From contig JAPLKC010000089.1 in the NCBI GenBank assembly GCA_026388255.1, positions 179,783 through 243,782 of the forward strand: a DNA stretch of 64,000 nt, given 5' to 3'. Below the pieces are notes generated by a model. It ran no database searches, had not been told where the DNA came from, and was given only the letters and a program-made list of their open reading frames with translations. The first letter of the stretch is position 1. Every line of letters begins with the position of its first letter. Of the stretch, positions 25,813 to 35,603 are shown one piece after another. The translations under genes and the position numbers were made by a program. The DNA comes from Pseudomonadota bacterium (GTDB taxonomy: Bacteria; Desulfobacterota; Syntrophorhabdia; Syntrophorhabdales; Syntrophorhabdaceae).

Positions 25813-27141
25813 CTATACATAAAATAATATCTTCATGCTGTTAAATGCATCTTCCAGGGTAACTTTTTGATCCACGCTCTGAGTCAGGAAGGCTCTTGCC
25901 TTATCTATCATGGATATTGCATAGTCAATTTTCTTGTTGTTTCCGGGGTTGTATGCTCCAATATTGATTAAATCCTCTGCCCTGTCATATTCTGATAATA
26001 TCTCAACTATTTTGCTTGAATATTCTATCTGCTCTTTTGACACAATGTCCTTCATTGTTCTGCTGATACTCTTTAAAATATCAACAGGCGGATAGTGATT
26101 TATATCCGAAAGCCTTCTCGAAAGAACAACGTGGCCATCAAGAATGGCCCTTGATGAATCCGCAATCGGGTCATCAAGGTCATCGCCTTCAACAAGAACT
26201 GTATATATTGCCGTCATGGTGCCGTCTTCTTCCTCACCATTTCCCGCTCTTTCAAGGAGTTTCGCCAGAAGAGAAAAGACGCTCGGCGTATAGCCCTTTG
26301 ATGTCGGCGGTTCACCAATGGCAAGCCCTACTTCCCTTTGCGCCATGCTAAAGCGTGTCAGGGAATCCATCATTAAAAGCACGTCGTTACTTTTATCCCT
26401 GAAATATTCCGCAATAGCAATCGTTAAAAAGGCACCTCTCACCCTGATCAAAGGAGGTTGATCTGAGGTTGCTACGATAATAACAGAGCGTTCTATCCCT
26501 TCCCCGAGGTCTCTCTCTATAAATTCCCTCACCTCCCTGCCTCGCTCTCCTATAAGCCCTATAACATTGACATCCGCCTCCGTATGCCTCGCTATCATAC
26601 CGAGAAGAACGCTTTTACCCACGCCTGAACCGGCGAATATACCAATCCTCTGTCCCTTACCGCAGGTTAAAAGCCCGTTCATGCTGCGTATCCCAAGATC
26701 AAGCGGTTCAGTAATCCTTTTTTTCTTCATGGGGTTAACTGTATCCCTGTATATCGGAATCACGTCAGAACAATTTATCGGGCCCTTACCGTCAATCGGG
26801 TTCCCGAGACCGTCTATAACCCTTCCGAGGAGCCCTTCGCCTGCCAATGTGTTTACAGCCTGCTTCCTTGAAAGTATCTTTGAACCTATGCCTACGCCTC
26901 TTAAGTCGCCGAGAGGCATAAGCAGGGTCTTCCCGTCTTTAAAACCTACAACCTCAGCATCAATAGGCGGGTTTCCGTCTACCGGGTAAATAAGCGCAGC
27001 ATCCCCAACCGATGATATGGGGCCTTTTCCTTCTATTACAAGCCCCACAACCTGATTTACTTTACCATACACCTTATAAGGGTAGAAATCTGTGAGCGCT
27101 TCTTGAATAGAAAGTATTTTTTCATCTATCTGCATATCCAT
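25813..27141 (-). CDS. fliI: Flagellar export ATPase FliI
   Basis: FliI (442 aa) powers flagellar protein export. The Walker A loop is IFAGSGVGKSVLLGMIARH, followed by LIGERGREVREFIERDLGE and the Walker B region DVLLMMDSLTRFSMAQREVG, characteristic of type III secretion ATPases related to F1-beta. Its first codons overlap the fliH end by 20 bases; an internal ATG two codons later is equally possible as start. Confidence 0.97.
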   Translation of the reverse strand: MDMQIDEKILSIQEALTDFYPYKVYGKVNQVVGLVIEGKGPISSVGDAALIYPVDGNPPIDAEVVGFKDGKTLLMPLGDLRGVGIGSKILSRKQAVNTLAGEGLLGRVIDGLGNPIDGKGPINCSDVIPIYRDTVNPMKKKRITEPLDLGIRSMNGLLTCGKGQRIGIFAGSGVGKSVLLGMIARHTEADVNVIGLIGERGREVREFIERDLGEGIERSVIIVATSDQPPLIRVRGAFLTIAIAEYFRDKSNDVLLMMDSLTRFSMAQREVGLAIGEPPTSKGYTPSVFSLLAKLLERAGNGEEEDGTMTAIYTVLVEGDDLDDPIADSSRAILDGHVVLSRRLSDINHYPPVDILKSISRTMKDIVSKEQIEYSSKIVEILSEYDRAEDLINIGAYNPGNNKKIDYAISMIDKARAFLTQSVDQKVTLEDAFNSMKILFYV

Positions 27142-27742
27142 TGCAAAACTCTTTTTTCAGCTCGTCTATTTGAGTAGCAATTGTTCCATCTATATCACCA
27201 AAATTGGTTTCAATAATAAAACCTGGGTCCTTTAACGAATCATCCGGTATAACTTTTAAAGGATATATACGATCTTCGGATATATACTGAACATCCTCCC
27301 TTCTCATTCTAATGGTTATCCCACTCTTTTCTTCACAAATTTCCAAGGCTTTTTTTGCCATATTCACAGTAATATCCCTATTTTCTTCACATTCTTTTAA
27401 AACAATTGCCTCTGCAAACACAAGCGCCAACTCAACTGACAGCTTTTCGGCTTTTCTAAAAAGCTCTTCCTTAAGCGCTGACAGCGCAGCAATATCTCCA
27501 TTAAGTCTCTTTATAAGAGGCTCAACCTTTTTCATACCCATTTCATGCCCAGCTTTTTCCCCTTGAATATATGCATCTTCGAACACCTTCCTTGCCTCGT
27601 TTTCTACATCTGCAGCCTTATTACCCATCCGTGTCTTATTATCTGATAACAGAGGAGTATTAAAAAAAGATACGAACTCGTGGCTACCATCTTTACTTTC
27701 ATATTCATCAACAAAATTATTTAAGGTAAACGGTTTAACCAT
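27122..27742 (-). CDS. fliH: Flagellar export regulator FliH
   Basis: FliH (206 aa) binds FliI and holds it at the export gate. The middle has the small-residue helix pattern AYIQGEKAGHEMGMKKVEP, and the C-terminus resembles the V-ATPase E subunit-like domain. The frame is open 18 codons upstream inside fliG, but the ATG at 27742, one base after the fliG stop, gives the natural N-terminus MVKPFTLNNF. Confidence 0.92.
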   Translation of the reverse strand: MVKPFTLNNFVDEYESKDGSHEFVSFFNTPLLSDNKTRMGNKAADVENEARKVFEDAYIQGEKAGHEMGMKKVEPLIKRLNGDIAALSALKEELFRKAEKLSVELALVFAEAIVLKECEENRDITVNMAKKALEICEEKSGITIRMRREDVQYISEDRIYPLKVIPDDSLKDPGFIIETNFGDIDGTIATQIDELKKEFCNGYADR

Positions 27743-27743
27743 C

Positions 27744-28739
27744 TCATACAAACCTTTCGTTCCCTCTGGATATTGCAATCTTTCCTTCACCGTCAAGCTT
27801 TTTAGCTGTCATTGCAATCCTTACTTGTGCTTGCTCGACATCCGACAGTCTTACGGGCCCCATTGACTCCAGATCTTCTTTCAGCATGGCGGCAGCCCTC
27901 TCAGACATGTTTACAAATATTTTCTCCTTTAAGTTATCGGATGCGCCTTTCAGGGCAATTGACAGGTCTTCCGACGATATCTCTTTTAAAATAAACTGAA
28001 TACCCTTGTCATCAAGCTGAATAAGGTCTTCAAAGGTAAACATTAATTGCTTGATTTTATCTGCAAGTTCAGGGTTCGATTCTTCAATCCTGCCCAGAAG
28101 CTCGCTTTCCAGCGTCTTGTCCATCTGATTGAGGATATTTGCCACCACATCTACTCCACCGAGTTGTCTCCCCTCTGCAAATCCCACAGATTCTAATTGC
28201 TCCCGCAAAACGCTTTCAATTTCAAGCAGAACCTGCTTGTCTACTCTCTCCAGGTGTGCCATTCTCATCATAACTTCGCTCTGTATCTTTTCCGGAAGTA
28301 CGGCTATCGCTTCACATGCCTTCTTTGAATTCAATATTGACAAAATAAGGGCAACTGTTTGTGGGTGCTCCCCTCTTATGGTATTTGCAAGTACTCTGGG
28401 GTCGCAGGTTCTTAGAAATTCACCGGGAACTCCGCCTTTAGATTCCATGGACTCAATATACATTTCTGCTTTTTCATCACCAAGGCTTTTCTTTACAAGG
28501 GACTTGAACTTTTTCCCACCGTCCACCACCGCGCTGGTTTTATCAAGTTTTTTTATAAACTCATCGTGAACCAGTCTTACAATATCGTCCGGGACAGACT
28601 TCAATTTGGCTATTTCCTGCCCGATCGCTGAAATTTCCTCTTCATCAAGTTCTTTAATTACTTCTTGTGAAAGTTCTTCATCCATAGTTAAAAGCAGTAT
28701 TGCTGCTTTCCTCAATCCGTTTATGTCGGCAAGGTTCAT
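27744..28739 (-). CDS. fliG: Flagellar motor switch protein FliG
   Basis: FliG (331 aa) couples the MS ring to the C-ring and contacts the stator. Conserved parts are RKAAILLLTMDEELSQEVIK at the N-terminus, the middle motif EHPQTVALILSILNSKKA and the charged torque helix region in the C-terminal domain (SERAAAMLKEDLESMGPVR). The ATG at 28739 with GGAAGGGG upstream is preferred over one eight codons earlier inside fliF. Confidence 0.97.
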   Translation of the reverse strand: MNLADINGLRKAAILLLTMDEELSQEVIKELDEEEISAIGQEIAKLKSVPDDIVRLVHDEFIKKLDKTSAVVDGGKKFKSLVKKSLGDEKAEMYIESMESKGGVPGEFLRTCDPRVLANTIRGEHPQTVALILSILNSKKACEAIAVLPEKIQSEVMMRMAHLERVDKQVLLEIESVLREQLESVGFAEGRQLGGVDVVANILNQMDKTLESELLGRIEESNPELADKIKQLMFTFEDLIQLDDKGIQFILKEISSEDLSIALKGASDNLKEKIFVNMSERAAAMLKEDLESMGPVRLSDVEQAQVRIAMTAKKLDGEGKIAISRGNERFV

Positions 28740-28741
28740 AA

Positions 28742-30364
28742 TTATGCCCCTTCCTTGACCCATTCCTTAATGATAGATTTGACAAGGTCCTTGTCCTTTA
28801 GTGCGCTGACAAGGGCAGGGTGTGGCTTGGCAGCACCTAATACTGCTTCCGTGTTTTCAGCTATTGCACCTCCGCCGCCTCCTATATACACATCTTTTAT
28901 GCCTTTGACCTGCTTCTTCGGTATTGATCCACCCCTGCTTAATAAACCGATAACCGGCCTTACCACAAAAAAGAATATTGATATAAAGATGACTATATAA
29001 AAGACATATTTGCCTATATTATACATCAATTCCTTTCTTTCGGCCTTCTCAAGAAGCCCCTTTTCATCGGCAAGGGCTTCTACCTCAAAAGGCATATTTA
29101 AAACCTCTATCTTATCACCCCTCGCTTCATCGTAACCGACTGCCCGAACAACAAGATTTTTTATATCATTCAATTCTTTCTGTGACCTGGGGATATATTT
29201 CAATTCTTCCCCTTTTTGCCCTTTCACCCTTTCATACTTACCGTCAACCACTATTGCAAGAGACATCTTCTTGATATTGCCGAAGGGTTCTATAATTTTG
29301 CTTATAGTTTTACTCACTTCAAATGTAGTATGTGTCTCTTCTCTTTCCGATTCATTTTCCCTTACGGGCGCTTCTTGTTTTTCCTTGCCTGCGTCTTTTT
29401 TTGTCAAATTCTGTACGTTTGATGCAACCCCCGGCACCCCACCAGCCTTCGCCGATTTACCGGCGATTTTTTCCCTGCTCTTCTTTTCTACGGTTCTAAC
29501 AGTTTTTTCCGGGTTATACTCTTCTTCAACCTTTTCCACCTTTCTCAGGTTAAGCTCCACGCTTGCCCTTACTACAGACTTGCTTGCAGATAAAAATTTG
29601 TCGAGCATTGACTGTATGGATTCTTCAACCTTTCTTTCCAGGTTTTTTTGCAGTTCATACTGCTGTGTGCTGACAACAAAGGGAGAACTTGCATCTCCGC
29701 CTTTATAAAGGATCTTTCCTGAAGAGTCTATCAATGCAATATTTTCAGGTTTGAGATTCTCAATACTGCCTGCAACAAGCTGAACAATACCCATGGTTTG
29801 ATCCTTTGATAGAATTTTTCCGGGTTTAAGCTTTAAAAATACCGAAGCAGTAACATCCTTCTCCCTGTCGGTAAAAAGCGTCTTTTCCGGGATGGCAATG
29901 TGAACACGCGATGCCTTCACTTCAGGCATCTGATTGATCGTTCTCGATAACTCTCCCTGAACCGCCCTTTTATAATTAATGTTCTGCATAAATTCAGTCA
30001 TTCCGTAGTTTGTCTTATCGAAGAGCTCAAATCCGATTCCGCTGCCTCCGGGCAGCGCATTCTGTGATGAAAGCAAGAGTCTCACATCGTACACCTTATC
30101 TTTCGCTACATATATGCTTGTTCCACCAAGCCCCAGTTTATAAGAAACTTTCTGCTCTTTTAATTTTGTTACGATCATTGATGCATCTTCGGTAGAAAGA
30201 CCTGAGAATAGGGTCTGATAATTTTCTTTCTGAATTAAGGATAGCCCAAGAACAGAACCGCCGATCATAGCTACAAAAAGAAATAAATAGATATAGAGCT
30301 TGTTTTTCGGGGTAGCTTTTATATAATTTTTCGCATTGTTTAAAAGCAACTCTGCCGCCGCCAT
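28742..30364 (-). CDS. fliF: Flagellar MS-ring protein FliF
   Basis: FliF (540 aa) forms the membrane and supramembrane ring that nucleates the basal body. Two membrane helices (about 24-44 and 446-466) bracket the periplasmic ring-building domains, which contain YQTLFSGLSTEDASMIVTKL and VKASRVHIAIPEKTLF. The C-terminal tail is the FliG-binding segment. It lies between fliE and fliG with two-base gaps. Confidence 0.97.
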   Translation of the reverse strand: MAAAELLLNNAKNYIKATPKNKLYIYLFLFVAMIGGSVLGLSLIQKENYQTLFSGLSTEDASMIVTKLKEQKVSYKLGLGGTSIYVAKDKVYDVRLLLSSQNALPGGSGIGFELFDKTNYGMTEFMQNINYKRAVQGELSRTINQMPEVKASRVHIAIPEKTLFTDREKDVTASVFLKLKPGKILSKDQTMGIVQLVAGSIENLKPENIALIDSSGKILYKGGDASSPFVVSTQQYELQKNLERKVEESIQSMLDKFLSASKSVVRASVELNLRKVEKVEEEYNPEKTVRTVEKKSREKIAGKSAKAGGVPGVASNVQNLTKKDAGKEKQEAPVRENESEREETHTTFEVSKTISKIIEPFGNIKKMSLAIVVDGKYERVKGQKGEELKYIPRSQKELNDIKNLVVRAVGYDEARGDKIEVLNMPFEVEALADEKGLLEKAERKELMYNIGKYVFYIVIFISIFFFVVRPVIGLLSRGGSIPKKQVKGIKDVYIGGGGGAIAENTEAVLGAAKPHPALVSALKDKDLVKSIIKEWVKEGA

Positions 30365-30366
30365 GA

Positions 30367-30654
30367 TTAAACCTGCATTCTCATAATCTCTTCATAGGCA
30401 CTTATAATCTTATTTCTTATCTGCATCATCATCTGGAAGTTCAGGTCAGCCTTTTCGAAGGCAATCATTGTATTGTGAATATCCTGAGTTTCCATTTTTG
30501 CAAGCTTTTGAACTTCGTTATCTGCTTCTTTTTCCAATTCACCTACTTTATTTATAGAATCTTTAAGAACGTCCACAAATGATGCCGTTCCTTTAACCTT
30601 TGTAGCACCGGTGTTTTCGGTAAAGCTGGGTAGGTTTAACGTTTCAATCTTCAT
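30367..30654 (-). CDS. fliE: Flagellar hook-basal body junction protein FliE
   Basis: FliE (95 aa) connects the MS ring to the rod. FVDVLKDSINKVGELEKEAD and the C-terminal FEKADLNFQMMMQIRNKII are typical of the family, and the length is normal. It lies between flgC and fliF. Confidence 0.95.
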   Translation of the reverse strand: MKIETLNLPSFTENTGATKVKGTASFVDVLKDSINKVGELEKEADNEVQKLAKMETQDIHNTMIAFEKADLNFQMMMQIRNKIISAYEEIMRMQV

Positions 30655-30663
30655 TTATGCCTC

Positions 30664-31095
30664 CTACTTACCTATTTCAAGCGTTTTTATGAACATCTCT
30701 TTTGTCGTGTTAACAACATTGATATTCGCTTCGTATGCCCTCGTAGCCGATATCATGTCTGCCATTTCTTCCATAAGGTTCACGTTGGGAAATGTTACAT
30801 ACCCTTCTTTATCCGCATCGGGATGACTGGGATCATAAACCTTTTCAAAAGGTTTATTACTTGTGGCAATTTCATCAACCTTCACCCCGTTAACCCTTTC
30901 TGAGAGTATTTTGTCAAACTCTCTTGCTTCGGAAACCTCAGTTGCCCTGAATATGGCCTCCTTCTTCATATAAGGCCCACCTTCCTCCGTTCTGGTTGTA
31001 TGTATATTGGCAAGGTTTGCAGCAATTACCTCCATCCTTGTCCTCTGGGCTTTCAAACCTGAAGCACTGATTTTTAAAATATCAAGAATACCCAT
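30664..31095 (-). CDS. flgC: Flagellar proximal rod protein FlgC
   Basis: FlgC (143 aa) is a rod protein. The N-terminal LKAQRTRMEVIAANLANIHT and the C-terminal VNLMEEMADMISATRAYEAN are the rod signatures. A GAGGAAGGGGG site precedes the ATG. The 100-base gap to flgB has no promoter that I recognise. Confidence 0.97.
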   Translation of the reverse strand: MGILDILKISASGLKAQRTRMEVIAANLANIHTTRTEEGGPYMKKEAIFRATEVSEAREFDKILSERVNGVKVDEIATSNKPFEKVYDPSHPDADKEGYVTFPNVNLMEEMADMISATRAYEANINVVNTTKEMFIKTLEIGK

Positions 31096-31196
31096 ATTAC
31101 CCCCTTCCTCTAAGACAGTTCTGAGTTAAAATAAAACTGAGATTTATTGTATAGTAAGTTAATTGTCTTGTATATAGCTCAACACTTGTTTTCATT

Positions 31197-31535
31197 TTAC
31201 CTTCTTCCCTCATTAATCATATATCTCATCATTGAAAACTTTTTTGTAATAACCTGAACAAGAGAGTTGTACATCATGCTGTTTTCCGTCATCTTTACCA
31301 TCTGATTTTCAAAATTCACCGTGTTGCCGTCCATGCCGTTAATGCCTTCGTCTCCTGCTTTTTCTTTAACTTCAATATCTTTCTGGCTGATTGCCTTTTT
31401 TTGAATCTCCTCAAAAAAATCAATATCTTTTTCCTTATAATTCGGAGTATCAGCATTTGCTATGTTCCCTGCAAGAACTTTGTGATAATAAGACCTGATT
31501 GTCAGCGCTCTTTCAATAAGATTTACGACATCCAT
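31197..31535 (-). CDS. flgB: Flagellar proximal rod protein FlgB
   Basis: FlgB (112 aa) is the most proximal rod subunit. The N-terminal motif reads HKVLAGNIANADTPNYKEKD, the usual FlgB variant of the rod signature. It begins two bases after the stop of the upstream NtrC-type regulator, with CAGGGAG as ribosome site, so structural genes are translationally linked to their regulator. Confidence 0.96.
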   Translation of the reverse strand: MDVVNLIERALTIRSYYHKVLAGNIANADTPNYKEKDIDFFEEIQKKAISQKDIEVKEKAGDEGINGMDGNTVNFENQMVKMTENSMMYNSLVQVITKKFSMMRYMINEGRR

Positions 31536-31537
31536 GG

Positions 31538-32824
31538 TTACTCCCTGTCAGGGATATTAAATCCCATATCTCTGTACTCTTTTATTTTGTTTCTCAATGT
31601 CCTTACTGTTATACCAAGCATTAAAGCAGCTTTTGTCCTGTTGCCTTTATAAGATTTTAGAGCATCAAGAATAAGATTCATCTCCATTTCCTTTACAGAA
31701 CCTTGGGGGGTGTTTTTTATAAATGCCATTTCCTGCAAATGTGTCAATTTAATAACAGAATAATTCGAGAGGATACATGCCCTGGCAATATTGTTTTCCA
31801 GCTCTCTCACGTTTCCCTTCCAGTTATTCTCCATTAAAAATGTCATCGCTTCCTCGTTGATTCGTATATCCATGCCCTTAGAATATTTACGCAAGAAATA
31901 TGCCACAAGCTCCGGAATGTCCTCTTTTCTTTCCCTAAGAGGCGGCACGACTATAGGAAACACATTAAGCCTGTAATAAAGATCTTCCCGGAACTTACCT
32001 TCCTCGACCAGTTTATTTATATTTCTGTTCGTTGTGGCAATAACCTTCACGTCAACTTTTTTGGGATACTTTGAGCCGACAACCTCTATCTCTCTCTCCT
32101 GCAAAACCCTTAATAATTTTGCCTGAAGCCTGAAATCCATTTCTGTAACCTCATCAAGCAATATCGTTCCCTTATCCGCAATCTCAAATTTACCCATTTT
32201 TTTTGAAAAAGCACCGGTAAAAGCCCCCTTTTCGTAGCCAAAAAGCTCACTCTCAAGTAGGTTTTCCGGTAATGCCGCACAATTGACCGGCACAAAAACA
32301 TTTTTTGACCTTTCGCTGTTTTCATGAATATACCGGGCAACAAGTTCTTTTCCTACACCGCTTTCACCAAGCACAAACACAGTGGTATCGGACTTTGCCA
32401 CCCTTTCTGCTTTAAGGAAAACGTCGCGCATTATCCTTGAAGAGTATATAATCTTTCCACCGTTCACGCCAAGCGCACGTTTTACAACGCTATAAAGTGT
32501 TTCAGTATTAAAAGGCTTTTGGATGTAATCAAAAGCGCCTTCTTTTATTACGCTAACAGCATCCTGGATCGTCCCATATGCTGTCACAAGTATCACCGGC
32601 AGTAGAGGGTGCTCCTCTCTTATATGTTTTAAAAGGTCGATGCCATTCATATGCGGCATTTTTACATCTGTTATGATAATGTCAAAAATGCGTTTTTTGA
32701 TTTCATCAATTGCCCTCATCCCATCTTCCGCAAAAGAAACAGCATATCCTGCCTTTGACAGGGATTCCTTCATGGCAACCCTCATATGATAATCATCATC
32801 AACAATAAGCACGTTCGTCTTCAA
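31538..32824 (-). CDS. Sigma-54 response regulator, FleR/FlrC-like
   Basis: A 428-aa NtrC-family activator: receiver domain with D53 (TDVKMPHMNG), AAA+ domain with Walker A GESGVGKELVARYIHE and the sigma-54 contact loop GAFTGA, and a C-terminal Fis-type helix-turn-helix (NRTKAALMLGITVRTLRNKI). It overlaps its partner kinase gene by four bases and precedes flgB by two. The location implies that it activates the sigma-54 promoters of basal-body and hook genes, as FleR and FlrC do in Pseudomonas and Vibrio. Confidence 0.93.
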   Translation of the reverse strand: MKTNVLIVDDDYHMRVAMKESLSKAGYAVSFAEDGMRAIDEIKKRIFDIIITDVKMPHMNGIDLLKHIREEHPLLPVILVTAYGTIQDAVSVIKEGAFDYIQKPFNTETLYSVVKRALGVNGGKIIYSSRIMRDVFLKAERVAKSDTTVFVLGESGVGKELVARYIHENSERSKNVFVPVNCAALPENLLESELFGYEKGAFTGAFSKKMGKFEIADKGTILLDEVTEMDFRLQAKLLRVLQEREIEVVGSKYPKKVDVKVIATTNRNINKLVEEGKFREDLYYRLNVFPIVVPPLRERKEDIPELVAYFLRKYSKGMDIRINEEAMTFLMENNWKGNVRELENNIARACILSNYSVIKLTHLQEMAFIKNTPQGSVKEMEMNLILDALKSYKGNRTKAALMLGITVRTLRNKIKEYRDMGFNIPDRE

Positions 32825-33915
32825 GTCTTATCCTTCGGGATAAAAATATAAAAAGATGCACCGGAACCCTCTGTGGATTCCACCTCAATATAACCACCAT
32901 GGGCTTTTATAATGTTATAGACAATATATAATCCCAGACCGACGCCTTTATCTTTCGTAGTAAAAAAGGGGTTAAAAATATTTTTTCTTATCTCTTCACT
33001 CATCCCGATACCGTTATCGCTAATTACGACTACAACGTATCTCCCCTCTTCCTTTATCTCTATCCTGATAAAACCCTTTGCTGTAACAGCTTCTATGGCA
33101 TTACTGATAAAATTCATAATCACGAGTTTCATCATGTCCGGATCAAAATATGAGAGGCCTTCATAACATGCGTTAAAATGAACGCCTATATCCCGACTCA
33201 TAATGGAAACACTCATAAAATCAAGGGTATCCTTAACAATTTCGCTGATTTTTTCCGGCCTTAATACAAGGGTCTTTGGCCTTGTATAGGAAAGTATGTT
33301 GTTAATGATCCTGTCAATCGTTTTAACCCCGAACTGCACATAATCTATATATTTCTTCCTTTCTTTTGTTTTTAGTTTTCCATTTGAGAGCATTGAAAGA
33401 AACAGTTCCATGCTTCCGAGAGGGTTTTTTATCTCATGGGCAATCCTTGCGGCCATTTCACCCATAGCCAGCAATCTTTCATCCCTTTCGAGCCTTTCTT
33501 TCATCTTTTCAAACTCCGTTACGTCTTCAAATACAATGACTTCTTTCCCTTCAAATCCATTCGTTAATACCTCTTTTTTCCACCTGTAATAACCTTTACC
33601 GTTTTTTATTTCACCGGCCTTTTGGTCACCATTGTTCAAACCACATAAGAATTTCTCCGAACCCAGCATTTCTGCTTTCCTGTTCGAAAAAGATACAGAC
33701 TTTCTATCAATTACAACAACCCCAACAGGCAGTGAATCGAGGATATTGTGGAGATATTCCTTTGCATTTTCCAACTCCCTGTTTTTCTCTTCTACTTCCT
33801 GTTTTAAAAGCCCTATCCGGCTTTCAAGCATACTATAGTAATTGATTATTGAATCGGATGCCTTTGAAAATTCTTGAAATGCATTTTGAAGTAAGTTCGT
33901 TTCCAACGCTGGCAT
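32821..33915 (-). CDS. PAS histidine kinase, FleS/FlrB-like
   Basis: A soluble kinase of 364 aa with an N-terminal coiled coil (SMLESRIGLLKQEVEEKNRE), one PAS domain (about 55-150), the H box MAARIAHEIKNPLGSMELFL and an ATPase domain (NFISNAIEA, DNGIGMS, GVGLGLYIVYNII). There is no membrane segment, so it should sense assembly state or a cytoplasmic cue, as FleS does. It heads the operon kinase-regulator-flgB and onward. The promoter at 33928-33943 predicts a nearly leaderless message. Confidence 0.92.
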   Translation of the reverse strand: MPALETNLLQNAFQEFSKASDSIINYYSMLESRIGLLKQEVEEKNRELENAKEYLHNILDSLPVGVVVIDRKSVSFSNRKAEMLGSEKFLCGLNNGDQKAGEIKNGKGYYRWKKEVLTNGFEGKEVIVFEDVTEFEKMKERLERDERLLAMGEMAARIAHEIKNPLGSMELFLSMLSNGKLKTKERKKYIDYVQFGVKTIDRIINNILSYTRPKTLVLRPEKISEIVKDTLDFMSVSIMSRDIGVHFNACYEGLSYFDPDMMKLVIMNFISNAIEAVTAKGFIRIEIKEEGRYVVVVISDNGIGMSEEIRKNIFNPFFTTKDKGVGLGLYIVYNIIKAHGGYIEVESTEGSGASFYIFIPKDKT

Positions 33916-33927
33916 GACTTATTTGAA

Positions 33928-33943
33928 TGCAAGATATGTACCA
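33928..33943 (-). promoter_or_regulatory. Sigma-54-type promoter for the kinase-regulator-flgB operon
   Basis: Minus-strand TGGTACATATCTTGCA has GG and GC 12 bases apart and one mismatch in each or neither element. The start would be near 33917, about two bases before the kinase ATG. A class II regulator such as the FleQ-like protein would be expected to act here. Confidence 0.65.
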
Positions 33944-34046
33944 ATGATGGATGATAAGCAGTAGATATTGTATTGTAAATTCTGAATAGCAAAAATGATA
34001 TTAATTCAGGACATTTAACCTTAAAACATGAGTTGTGAACAGTGAA

Positions 34047-34077
34047 CCACTTTTTGTCATTATTTTGACATAAGTGG
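34047..34077. terminator. Hairpin after the FleQ-like gene
   Basis: CCACTT/AAGTGG and an inner TGTCA/TGACA form a two-part stem (34047-34077), five bases beyond the end of the regulator gene. No clear T-tract follows on the minus strand, so it may be a weak terminator or 3'-end structure. Confidence 0.4.
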
Positions 34078-34082
34078 GAAAA

Positions 34083-35517
34083 TTATTCCATCTTGAGACG
34101 TTTCATCTTTTCAATAAGGGTGGTTCTATTCATGCTGAGCATCTGGGCCGCCCTGCTTTTAACCCCTTTTGTTTCCTGGAGTGCCTTCGCAATTATATCC
34201 TTCTCAAATTCGGAGACAAGCGTATCATACCCTTTCTGAATATCCATCTGCACGGTCTCGCCTTTTATGTTCCAAAATTTTTCCGGTAGATCTTCTATGT
34301 CTATGCAGCCTTTCTTTTTTAAGACTACAATCCTTTCAATGATATTTTGGAGCTCCCGCACGTTTCCGGGATATTCATAATTCATTAAAATATCCATATA
34401 CTTCTTCTGAAAATCCTTCAATACCTGCACAGTTTATAATATTTGATTTTTCAAGAAAATAATTGAGCAAAAGAGGTATGTCCTGCCTCCTTTCCCTTAA
34501 AGGCGGTATATGTATAGGAACAACGCTCAACCGATAATACAGATCTTCCCGGAACTTGCCTTCCTTCACAAGCTCCTCCAAATTTCTGTTGGTAGCCGCA
34601 ATAATCCTTAAATCAACCTTAATTGTTTTTGAACCGCCTATTCTTTCAAATGTTCTTTCCTGAAGTACCCGCAGCAACTTTACCTGTAGATTGAAGCTCA
34701 TGTCACCAATCTCATCGAGAAAAATGGAACCTCCGTGGGCAAGCTCAAACCTCCCGTATCTCGTATTCACAGCGCCTGTAAAGGCACCTTTTTCATATCC
34801 AAAAAGCTCGCTTTCAAGCAATGTCTCCGGTATGGCGCCGCAATTTACAACAACAAGAGGGTTATCCTTTTTGGAGGAATTATAGTGTATAGCCTTCGCA
34901 ACAAGCTCTTTCCCAACGCCACTTTCACCGGTAACCATAACGGTTGCGCCTGTATCTGCAACTTTTTCTATAAGCTCAAACACCTTCTGCATCCCGAAGC
35001 TAATCCCTATAATATTTTCAAATTTGTATTTGTCTTTAAGACAACTCCTTAGTATTGTATTTTCCCGTATTATTTTACTTTCCGAGAATCGTCTCAAAAG
35101 GTTTGCCTTTAAAGTCAGTCCTTTCGGAATGTTCTCATTCTTCAAAAGCTTATAATAATAGATGGCAGAATTGACTGTGGTTAGAATATCTTCAAAATTA
35201 AAGGGTTTCAGGATATAGTCAAAAGCTCCTAATCTCATAGCGCTTATAGCAGTCTCAAGGCTTCCGTAACCCGTCATGACGATACCGAGAGTATCGAGGT
35301 ATTCCTTCTGAATATAATTTATTAACTGAAGCCCATCTATCTTAGGCATTGAAAGATCGGTAATTAAAACATGGTAATTATTATTCTTCAGGGCAGATAA
35401 TGCCTGTTTACTTTCTAAAAAAGGGTCTACGGTATAATCGCTGCTTCGTAAAAACTCGGTCAGCATCAACAGGATGCTTTCTTCGTCCTCTACAACAATT
35501 ATTTTACCTTTATCCAT
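34083..35517 (-). pseudogene. FleQ/FlrA-like sigma-54 activator split by a one-base frameshift
   Basis: Two frames encode one protein. The first (start 35517, after AGGAA) gives a receiver domain with D54 (TDLSMPKIDG) and an AAA+ domain with [16 protein letters not shown] and GAFTGA. It stops at 34375. The second frame continues without loss: NYEYPGNVRELQNIIERIVV and a C-terminal helix-turn-helix (MLSMNRTTLIEKMKRL) typical of FleQ. Aligned with relatives, exactly one extra base near 34394-34412 breaks the frame. This may be a real inactivating mutation, a sequencing error, or programmed slippage. Without correction, the product lacks the end of the AAA+ domain and all DNA binding. Confidence 0.85.
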
Positions 35518-35603
35518 ATTATTTCCTGACTTTTCCAAAATAAACTTATTTCAAAAACTAAAACATAAGGTTTTCCTTTCTTATTATATACCTTTTTATG
35601 CCT

